A DNA stretch of 5,043 nucleotides from Balneolales bacterium (GTDB lineage Bacteria > Bacteroidota > Rhodothermia > Balneolales > Natronogracilivirgulaceae), in contig SLQI01000435.1 of the NCBI GenBank assembly GCA_007131535.1, forward strand, positions 1 through 5,043, written 5' to 3'. Both the position numbers and the translations under genes were made by a program. Of the stretch, positions 1-5,043 are shown one piece after another. The notes below the pieces were generated by a model. That model worked only from the letters and a program-made list of their open reading frames with translations. It had not been told where the DNA came from and searched no databases. Every line of letters starts with the position of its first letter. Within the stretch, counting starts at the first letter, position 1.

Positions 1-317
1 ACCTCCTCGTCGATATAGTCCAGCCCTTCAACTGCCCGGGCACGGGTTTGGTTAAACTCTCCGGCTTTCATAAAATAATATTTAGCAAGCCCGAGCGAAT
101 CCATTCTAACCAGTACGATCCCCATATTCAGATAGAGTGGGCCTGCCATATAGCCGGTGCCCTCAATTTCTTTGTATAATTCGTACGCCTCCTCATACTC
201 CTGCTGCCCCATAAGGTAGGCGGCACGGTTGAATTTTTCCTGCGGGGTGGCCTGTGCCAGATTTACCGTGCCGGTCATGAAAAGTAACAGGGTGATATAT
301 GCAGCAGCACGATTCAT
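1..317 (-). CDS. batE: BatE-like exported TPR protein (N-terminal part; continues past the left edge)
   Basis: The first 105 residues are visible and the rest lies beyond the window edge. The start ATG (315-317) overlaps the batD stop in an ATGA junction, which suggests translational coupling and fixes the start. Residues 1 to about 23 form a signal peptide: a basic start, a hydrophobic core ITLLLFM and a likely cut after LAQA. Residues from about 28 to the edge are helical and TPR-like (AAYLMGQQEYEEAYELYKEI, then a second helical pair beginning PLYLNMGIVL). In Bacteroidota, BatE carries TPRs followed by a C-terminal SH3-like domain. That domain cannot be checked here. The call rests on the TPR content and on its place directly after batD, which is the canonical order. 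It is probably periplasmic and part of the Bat envelope complex, whose biochemical role is not settled. A generic TPR protein is the main alternative. Confidence 0.72.
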   Translation of the reverse strand, partial: MNRAAAYITLLLFMTGTVNLAQATPQEKFNRAAYLMGQQEYEEAYELYKEIEGTGYMAGPLYLNMGIVLVRMDSLGLAKYYFMKAGEFNQTRARAVEGLDYIDEE

Positions 318-2080
318 TTGAGTTTGCTATCAAAGTACGTTAACAGCCCCAGTGCATTTTCAATATCTTCTTCAGCCGATTCAACTTCTACGGTTTGTGA
401 ATAGCGAACTTCTGAGCATCGCGACAGCAGTGCTTCCAGCCGGTCGATTCTTCTCAGATCGGAAATGTAGGGACGTACCAGGTCAATAATTTCTTCTTTG
501 GTGTACCCGGCTTTACGAGTATCCAGCTTGTCCGTAACGAAAGTGAGCGTGGCACGGTAAATAAGCGCGTAAGCATCTTTAATGTTACCCTGTTCATCTT
601 CCCGGGTGGCCTGCCGAAGCATCTTTCGCGCATTTTTCAATGCTATGGATTTTCGCTGCAGGGATTCATCGCCACTCACTTTTCTACGGTATTGGTGAAA
701 CTGATAACTACCAACCAAAATAAACAACGGCGCTATCAGACCAACCCAGAACCACCACTGTCCGGTGAGGATACGATCTTCTGAAGTTACCCAATTGGTT
801 ACCGTATTGATGGGAGTGACTCTGAATCCTCCACTTGATGACGCCCCGATTTGTGCATCAGGGTTGCGTTCTACCCTCAACTCCAGTTCGGGCAGGGTAA
901 TTGTTTCATAACTCCGTGTCAGGTTATTGTAGACAGCGAGTTCTTGTTCGGGGATGGTAAACGTACCCACCCGTCGCGCGATCAGTACCTCGCGAAAAGT
1001 CTTGGTCCCACTCAAATGCCCGCCACTTTTATCCAGCTCAATTTGCTCTCTTGGCTGAAAGGTGTCGAACCCGCCGGGAATATCATAGTCCGGCCGGTTT
1101 AGCAACCCGAGATTTCCTGAACCGCTGATTTCCGTGATCACTTCAACAGACTCCCCAATCTGAATGTTATCGTGATCCAGATGTCGTTCTATGTTAAGTT
1201 CCCCTACAGCATTAATAAACTGACCATCCTCCGGGCGAGGCAATGAGCTTACTTCCAGAACATCTGCCTCGGTTTCAAGTTCAATATCCCTTGCCCCTCC
1301 CCGGCCAAACATGTCGCTGTCACCATGCCTCGGTCGGGCTCTCACATTGGCCTGGATTCTATAAGGGCGCAGGTTGAGCGCCTCTGCACGGGTTGGATAA
1401 ACGGCATGTCGCATCAGCACAGCTCGGCGATATCGCATCCCGTCAAGAAACACTGTTTCAGCGCGTGCCTGGTGTTCATCACTCATATCTTCGTGCCAGA
1501 ACCCCTCACTGCTCCACCCTTCCAGTACCTGGTAATTATTGATGTTTATGTAATCCCGAAAATATACTACGATATCCGCAATAATCTGCTGACCGCGTAC
1601 CGGACTGGTATCCGACAACTCTTTTTTGAGAAATATTTCCGGGCGACGCTCTGCCGCCGGCGGCCGTTGTCCCTGGTCCAGTACACGGATATCCAGTTCA
1701 TTGCTGCGATAATTTTGCCCGTCTACCTCCACCGTCATCCCCGGAATAGCAATCAGCCCCTCCTCAACTCCCTGCAATTGATAGGCATAGCGTTGAACAA
1801 TCACCGCTCTGCCATCTTCAACGCGGTAACGGGTTGTTGCTTCAGGTGTGGTGGATACAAACCGGACCCCGGAAATTCGCGGCAAGGCCGGCCGACCAAT
1901 GTTTTCGGCATGTTCAGCTTTCACCTCCACATGCAGCTCCACCATTTCGCCGATATTTACATAGTCCTGGCTGAGGGAAGCCTGCACATCAACGTCATCA
2001 GCAACCGAAGCTGCTGCTGACCCCATTACCACCACCCAGGCAATTGAAACTACAGAAACCAGTCTACCAATCTTTCTCAT
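314..2080 (-). CDS. batD: BatD family membrane protein
   Basis: This 588-aa protein matches the BatD ('oxygen tolerance') family in length and layout. Residues 1-27 are a signal peptide (MRKIGR, hydrophobic core, likely cut after ASVA). Beta-rich periplasmic domains follow: about 30-135 with the motif NIGEMVELHVEV, about 150-275, and about 295-405. The last contains the typical BatD signature SGSGNLGLLNRPDYDIPGGF (319-338) and a GTFTIPE strand. Residues 441-460 (QWWFWVGLIAPLFILVGSYQ) form one transmembrane helix followed by basic residues, leaving a helical cytoplasmic tail of about 125 residues. The start is ATG at 2078-2080, inside the last codons of batC (17-nt overlap). Bat proteins were linked to aerotolerance in Bacteroides fragilis, but work in Leptospira questioned a direct role in oxidative stress. 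General envelope maintenance is an alternative role. Confidence 0.93.
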   Translation of the reverse strand: MRKIGRLVSVVSIAWVVVMGSAAASVADDVDVQASLSQDYVNIGEMVELHVEVKAEHAENIGRPALPRISGVRFVSTTPEATTRYRVEDGRAVIVQRYAYQLQGVEEGLIAIPGMTVEVDGQNYRSNELDIRVLDQGQRPPAAERRPEIFLKKELSDTSPVRGQQIIADIVVYFRDYININNYQVLEGWSSEGFWHEDMSDEHQARAETVFLDGMRYRRAVLMRHAVYPTRAEALNLRPYRIQANVRARPRHGDSDMFGRGGARDIELETEADVLEVSSLPRPEDGQFINAVGELNIERHLDHDNIQIGESVEVITEISGSGNLGLLNRPDYDIPGGFDTFQPREQIELDKSGGHLSGTKTFREVLIARRVGTFTIPEQELAVYNNLTRSYETITLPELELRVERNPDAQIGASSSGGFRVTPINTVTNWVTSEDRILTGQWWFWVGLIAPLFILVGSYQFHQYRRKVSGDESLQRKSIALKNARKMLRQATREDEQGNIKDAYALIYRATLTFVTDKLDTRKAGYTKEEIIDLVRPYISDLRRIDRLEALLSRCSEVRYSQTVEVESAEEDIENALGLLTYFDSKLK

Positions 2081-2774
2081 CCTGTTCTACAGTTTCAAGT
2101 TGACGCTCTTTGTAATCACGCAACAGGTGTTGTTCAATATTATCGAGCGCATTTAGCATTTCATCGGCTTCTTCAGGGGTCATCTCCGACATTTCCCGGA
2201 GACGTTCTGAGATATCCTGCTGTTCACCGGGCTGAGGTAGTTCCGAAGGCATCTGATCCCCGTCCTGCTCATCCGTTTCCGGTGGCGGGGCATCAGCTCC
2301 TTCCGGAGAGTCCGGGGTTTGATCCGGCTGCTGATCCGGAGGTTGCTGCTGTTGTTCCTGCTGATGATTCCTGTAAGCCAGCTCATAGTTAAACCGGGCA
2401 TCTTCATCCTCCGGCACTATTTTCAACGAGTTGCGATAATGGCGCATCGCATTTTCCCAGTCCTCCTGATTGCTGTAAACATTCCCCAGGTTATATTCAG
2501 CCTGCGCTTTTTCGGTGGGTTCCTCGGCAAGTTCTTTAAACCTTTCAAGCAGCTCTCCGGCTTCCTCATGCTCCCCTCGTTGCGCCAGGGTACTTCCGAG
2601 ATTGTAAATGAGCCTTGGATTTTCAGGCTCCTGCTCAAGAGCCTGTCGGAACAGCCGCTCCGCATCGGCATAATCCCCCTGTTGGTAGGCATCATAGCCT
2701 TGCCGCGCCGCATCCTGAGCAAAACCGCTCAGTAGAAAAGGAATCACCAGTAACAGGAGAAAGAAGCCTCGCAT
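2064..2774 (-). CDS. batC: BatC-like exported TPR protein
   Basis: This is a 236-aa protein. Residues 1-19 form a signal peptide (MRGFFLLLLVIPFLLSGFA). About three TPR units follow at 21-54, 55-88 and 90-124, with the usual helix pairs such as GYDAYQQGDYADAERLFRQA and EYNLGNVY. A partial fourth runs to about 136. Residues 138-185 are a low-complexity linker rich in Q, P, D and E. The acidic helical C-terminus (187-236, with EEADEMLNALDNIEQ) resembles the tail common in BatC proteins. In the family, BatC is periplasmic and thought to interact with the other Bat proteins. The start lies 4 nt after the yebC stop, and the end overlaps batD by 17 nt, so the three genes are very likely co-transcribed. 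No ribosome-binding sequence is seen before the ATG. The product is strongly TPR. The batC name relies on batD lying directly downstream. Confidence 0.88.
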   Translation of the reverse strand: MRGFFLLLLVIPFLLSGFAQDAARQGYDAYQQGDYADAERLFRQALEQEPENPRLIYNLGSTLAQRGEHEEAGELLERFKELAEEPTEKAQAEYNLGNVYSNQEDWENAMRHYRNSLKIVPEDEDARFNYELAYRNHQQEQQQQPPDQQPDQTPDSPEGADAPPPETDEQDGDQMPSELPQPGEQQDISERLREMSEMTPEEADEMLNALDNIEQHLLRDYKERQLETVEQDEKDW

Positions 2775-2778
2775 AGTT

Positions 2779-3534
2779 TTACATATTTTCAGCTACAGAC
2801 AGCGTTTCCTCATCCATCTGCATATTCGTAAATACGTTTGAGACGTCATCATTGTCCTCGAGCAGCTCCATTAATTTGAAATTTGAAAGCGCCGTATCTT
2901 CGTCCACTTTAGTAAGGGTTTGAGGAATACGTACCAGCTCCGCAGATTCAATTTTATAGCCCAGCTCTTCCAGTTTTGATCTTACCGGCATCAGATCTTC
3001 TCGCACCGTATAGACCTCAAGATCATCACCCTCATCCTTAATATCTTCGGCGCCGGCATCAATCGCTTCCAGCATGAGCTGCTCCTGATCCACACCTTCG
3101 GCTTTAATTTTGATCAATCCTTTTTGATCAAACATATAATCCACCGACCCGTTCTGTCCCAGCTTCCCGCCATATTTGGCAAACGCGCTCCGGATTTCAC
3201 CAACCGTCCGGTTTTGATTGTCGGTAGTGCACTCCACAAAGTACGCGATTCCACCAGGTCCGTACCCCTCGTAGGTCATTTCTTCATAGGAACTGCCGCC
3301 TTCCAGCTCACCCGTTCCCTTTTTAATAGCCCGCTGGATATTATCCTTCGGCATGTTCTGCGATTTGGCATTTTCAATCGCCATCGCCAGACGCGGGTTG
3401 TGATCCGGCTCACCTCCACCTTCACGGGCCGCAACGCTTATTTCTTTAACCAGTTTATTAAAAATCTTATTTCGGGCGGCATCTACCCCGGCTTTTTTAC
3501 GCTTAATATTTGCCCATTTGGAATGACCTGCCAT
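2779..3534 (-). CDS. yebC: YebC/PmpR/TACO1 family protein
   Basis: This 251-aa protein is full length for the family (about 240-250). It opens with the family hallmark MAGHSKWANIKRKKAGVDAA and continues with NKIFNKLVKEISVAAREGG (22-40). Other conserved blocks are NMPKDNIQRAIKKG (60-73), YEGYGPGGIAYFVECTTDN (88-106), the NRTVGEIR stretch (108-115) and GGKLGQNGSVDYMF (122-135). The acidic C-terminal third is also typical. Family members have been annotated as transcriptional regulators (PmpR in Pseudomonas). The mitochondrial relative TACO1 and more recent bacterial work point to a cytoplasmic role in translation, helping ribosomes through proline-rich stretches. The start is the only sensible ATG because the family motif begins at residue 1. 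It is the first gene of the apparent yebC-batCDE unit, with a 262-bp non-coding region upstream. Confidence 0.97.
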   Translation of the reverse strand: MAGHSKWANIKRKKAGVDAARNKIFNKLVKEISVAAREGGGEPDHNPRLAMAIENAKSQNMPKDNIQRAIKKGTGELEGGSSYEEMTYEGYGPGGIAYFVECTTDNQNRTVGEIRSAFAKYGGKLGQNGSVDYMFDQKGLIKIKAEGVDQEQLMLEAIDAGAEDIKDEGDDLEVYTVREDLMPVRSKLEELGYKIESAELVRIPQTLTKVDEDTALSNFKLMELLEDNDDVSNVFTNMQMDEETLSVAENM

Positions 3535-3561
3535 AACTATCTATTTGGTTTCTTTTTGATT

Positions 3562-3590
3562 ACAGGCTCATTACGGAAAATAAGCCCTGT
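3562..3590 (-). promoter_or_regulatory. Bulged inverted repeat in the presumed yebC leader
   Basis: ACAGGCT (3562-3568) pairs with AGCCCTGT (3583-3590) as a 7-bp stem with one bulged base and a 14-nt loop. It ends 27 nt before the yebC start. On the minus strand it is followed by an A-rich stretch, not a T run, so it is not a terminator for that strand. It could be a leader hairpin affecting translation or stability, or a chance repeat. Confidence 0.25.
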
Positions 3591-3674
3591 TTATGATAAC
3601 GGTTTGTGTTGAGGATGTAAGATACATTGTAATTTGAAACAATTCCGCTAATGGGTAATACCTGAGCTATAGCA

Positions 3675-3704
3675 TTTATAATTATGTCTCTTAACAAGAT
3701 GCAA
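3675..3704 (-). promoter_or_regulatory. Weak candidate promoter for the yebC-batCDE unit
   Basis: On the minus strand TTGCAT (3699-3704) and TATAAA (3675-3680) are 18 nt apart, which would give a leader of roughly 130 nt before yebC. The -35 match is poor. A perfect TATAAT lies just upstream (3705-3710), and TTGACA (3722-3727) is only 11 nt from it, which is too short for a normal pair. Something in this AT-rich block probably drives yebC, but the exact element is uncertain. Confidence 0.25.
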
Positions 3705-3796
3705 ATTATAGGTTATCGTGCTGTCAATAGATCGTCTGCTAACAAATGGCCTGTTTTTTATCCGTTTGAATTAATGGATGAAACGGTGAGTTACTT

Positions 3797-4693
3797 TTAA
3801 AAGTCCATCCCCTCAAGATTCAACAGTTCCCAACGCTCGCCGGGATCAAATATGGCCGGACCTCGGGACGGAATGCCCGGCACAGAAATGCCTACCGGCT
3901 CACGCACCCTTTTGATCAACCCGCCATCGGGACTAAACCAGTTTTTCATTTTGATGGTCTCCCGGAAAGCGGGTACTTCAGTGGAATCCCTCATAACATC
4001 AAAATCCATTAATGAGATTACGTTAACTTTATGAGTGAGCACCTCATCCCGCCAGGGCACATCAATCCGTTCGGTCCTGCGATATAGCCCGGTTGTCCGG
4101 ATCTCGACGGTACCTGTGATGTGCTGATCTCTCAAATAAAAATCCAGCGAAAGGGTAATCGGGTCGTGAACATCGTAGTTGCGGTTGGACCCCTCATCAA
4201 ACCGATACAGGGTGAGCCACCCCGGCTCGAAATCCTCCAGACTTTGATAAACCGGGCTGTCAGGCTCCCGGACGAACAAGGTATCCAAAACCCGGCCGGT
4301 AAGTGCCGTATCGTAAATCCGGTAAAAATCCCGGGCGTATTGAAGAATTTCGTACGGATCACTTCTCTGGTCCAGATAAACAGAAGTGAAGTGCGGACCC
4401 GGCCCGGTTGGATGAGTGAGACTATCGTAATGCAATTCACGCCGCTGCCGCAGCACCTCCGGACGAAATTCATGGGTCGTAATTTCAAAATTAATGGCTT
4501 TAAGTGTCCCCACATGGTTTTCCCGGTCCCGATCAATTTCAAAAACGTTGTACTCCCAGACCAGGTCTTCTTCTGCCGGAAGCGTCACCTCCAGGCCCCG
4601 GCGGTTGCCATTATCACAGCCGGCTGCTAATAAAACCAATAATCCGACAACCGGTATCGTAATCCTGAAACCGGCCTTAAACTGAAGAGCCAT
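3797..4693 (-). CDS. Predicted lipoprotein of unknown function
   Basis: The product is 298 aa. I chose the ATG at 4691-4693, although the frame stays open further upstream. It gives a clean lipoprotein signal peptide (MALQFKAGFR, then the core ITIPVVGLLVLLAAG) ending at Cys26. An earlier start would bury that signal and overlap the divergent plus-strand gene. The lipobox is LLAAG/C, with Ala rather than the commoner Leu at -3. The mature part has about 273 residues, charged and rich in aromatics, with alternating hydrophobic strands such as TLSLDFYLRDQHITGTVEIR (180-199) that suggest a beta-rich fold. Near the C-terminus, NWFSPDGGLIKRV (251-263) resembles the 'aromatic-x-P-x-G-G-L-(I/V)-K' turn of some beta-sheet envelope lipoproteins. 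I do not recognise a named family. It is divergent from a PLP-enzyme gene and separated from yebC by 262 bp, so it is probably transcribed alone. Confidence 0.85.
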   Translation of the reverse strand: MALQFKAGFRITIPVVGLLVLLAAGCDNGNRRGLEVTLPAEEDLVWEYNVFEIDRDRENHVGTLKAINFEITTHEFRPEVLRQRRELHYDSLTHPTGPGPHFTSVYLDQRSDPYEILQYARDFYRIYDTALTGRVLDTLFVREPDSPVYQSLEDFEPGWLTLYRFDEGSNRNYDVHDPITLSLDFYLRDQHITGTVEIRTTGLYRRTERIDVPWRDEVLTHKVNVISLMDFDVMRDSTEVPAFRETIKMKNWFSPDGGLIKRVREPVGISVPGIPSRGPAIFDPGERWELLNLEGMDF

Positions 4694-4712
4694 GTATATT
4701 ACGTCTGAATAC

Positions 4713-4740
4713 TTGAAAGAGGTAATTCCGGTCTTATATT
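4713..4740 (+). promoter_or_regulatory. Possible promoter of the PLP-enzyme gene
   Basis: TTGAAA (4713-4718) and TATATT (4735-4740) are separated by 16 nt and end 31 nt before the ATG. Each differs from the sigma-70 consensus at one base. Read as a Bacteroidota-type promoter, the same bases give TTG, 19 nt, then TATATTTC, close to the -7 motif TAnnTTTG. The fit to both patterns and the placement in a 78-bp divergent intergenic region make it plausible, but no expression data are available. Confidence 0.5.
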
Positions 4741-4771
4741 TCTCTGAAACCCACAACGCTAAATATCGGTC

Positions 4772-5043
4772 ATGCCAAACGATAAATCCAGCAAATTCGA
4801 CACCCGGGTCATACACGGCGCACCTGGTCACCCTAATCTGCGTGATGTGGTTGCCCCCCTTCATCCAACCACCATATACACCCACCCGGAAACCGGAATG
4901 GACTCGTCGATTGACCACTACTCCCGCGCCGACAATCCCAACCGGCGGCAGCTTGAAATGCTCTGTGCGCAGCTCGAAGGCGGTGAACAGGCCGCCGCAT
5001 TTGCTTCCGGTATGGCTGCGGTTGCTGCGGTGATGCAATCCCT
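4772..5043 (+). CDS. Cys/Met metabolism PLP-dependent enzyme (N-terminal part; cut by the right edge)
   Basis: The first 90 residues are visible. The N-terminus, with FDTRVIHGAP (9-18) and VVAPLHPTTIY (26-36), is typical of the cystathionine gamma-synthase / cystathionine beta-lyase / methionine gamma-lyase family. The signature Y-S-R (50-52) followed by ADNPNRRQLE (53-62) is present. In this family the Tyr and Arg reach across the dimer to the PLP phosphate of the partner subunit. FASGMAA (77-83) includes the Gly-Met pair that also contacts the cofactor. The catalytic lysine lies further on, outside the window. These cytoplasmic enzymes act in transsulfuration or methionine supply. The visible part cannot decide between synthase, lyase and O-acyl-homoserine sulfhydrylase activity. 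An in-frame stop at 4760-4762 leaves 4772 as the only ATG start. No Shine-Dalgarno sequence is visible. Confidence 0.92.
   Translation, partial: MPNDKSSKFDTRVIHGAPGHPNLRDVVAPLHPTTIYTHPETGMDSSIDHYSRADNPNRRQLEMLCAQLEGGEQAAAFASGMAAVAAVMQS

Larger units (their letters stand above)
1..3534 (-). other. Predicted operon yebC-batC-batD-batE
   Basis: Four minus-strand genes are joined by a 4-nt gap (yebC/batC), a 17-nt overlap (batC/batD) and a 4-nt ATGA overlap (batD/batE). This leaves no room for internal terminators between them. The spacing argues strongly for one mRNA and for translational coupling of the three bat genes. The unit continues past the left edge. Confidence 0.85.

Noticed and set aside
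1325..2020. Plus-strand open frame of 231 aa opposite batD
   Set aside because: It is antisense to a strongly recognised gene, shows no family motifs, and its composition is that of a shadow frame. The same holds for the other plus-strand frames opposite batC, yebC and the lipoprotein gene.
3620..3675. tRNA-like words on the minus strand (TAGCTCAGG and a TTCAAAT loop)
   Set aside because: The D-stem partner, anticodon arm and acceptor pairing are missing, and the segment is too short for a tRNA. The resemblance is chance.
3705..3727. TTGACA and TATAAT on the minus strand as a promoter pair
   Set aside because: Both hexamers are perfect, but the spacing is 11 nt, well short of the 16-19 nt needed. 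They could each take part in different elements.
3762..3786. CCGTTT/AAACGG inverted repeat just after the lipoprotein stop, considered as a terminator
   Set aside because: The stem has only 6 bp with a 13-nt loop, and on the minus strand it is followed by an A run rather than a T run, so it does not fit an intrinsic terminator.
4694..5038. Extension of the lipoprotein reading frame upstream to 5038 on the minus strand (413 aa)
   Set aside because: The extra 115 residues lie opposite the well-supported PLP-enzyme gene and would place the lipoprotein signal in mid-protein. The ATG at 4691-4693 gives a proper signal peptide.

Overview
The window holds six protein-coding genes, two of them cut by the window edges. 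Five are on the minus strand and one is on the plus strand. No RNA genes, insertion sequences or CRISPR arrays were seen. Three things point to the Bacteroidota/Balneolota/Rhodothermota group: a bat (Bacteroides aerotolerance) gene cluster, no Shine-Dalgarno sequence at any of the six starts, and a possible promoter that fits the Bacteroidota -33/-7 pattern. Base composition looks moderate, near 50% GC by eye. The phylum call is an inference, and I cannot name a genus.

Left and centre (1-3534, minus strand): a tightly packed transcription unit reads right to left as yebC, batC, batD, batE. The junctions are a 4-nt gap (yebC/batC), a 17-nt overlap (batC/batD) and a 4-nt ATGA overlap (batD/batE). 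YebC is a translation-associated factor long annotated as a transcriptional regulator. BatC and BatE are exported TPR proteins, and BatD is a single-pass membrane protein with a large periplasmic part. In the usual Bacteroidota arrangement batC follows the von Willebrand factor A genes batA and batB. Here yebC stands directly in front of batC, so batAB must lie elsewhere or be missing.

Middle (3535-3796): a 262-bp AT-rich non-coding stretch in front of yebC holds a weak promoter candidate and a bulged inverted repeat in the presumed leader.

Right (3797-5043): an unrecognised 298-aa lipoprotein gene (minus strand) is divergent from the start of a PLP-dependent Cys/Met-metabolism enzyme of the cystathionine gamma-synthase/beta-lyase/methionine gamma-lyase family (plus strand). 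They share a 78-bp intergenic region, in which the plus-strand gene has a reasonable promoter.

The window looks like ordinary chromosome. The points most worth following are the split bat cluster with yebC joined to it, the proline triplet in BatC beside a putative proline-stall factor, and the unassigned lipoprotein. I found no convincing new mobile or defence system.
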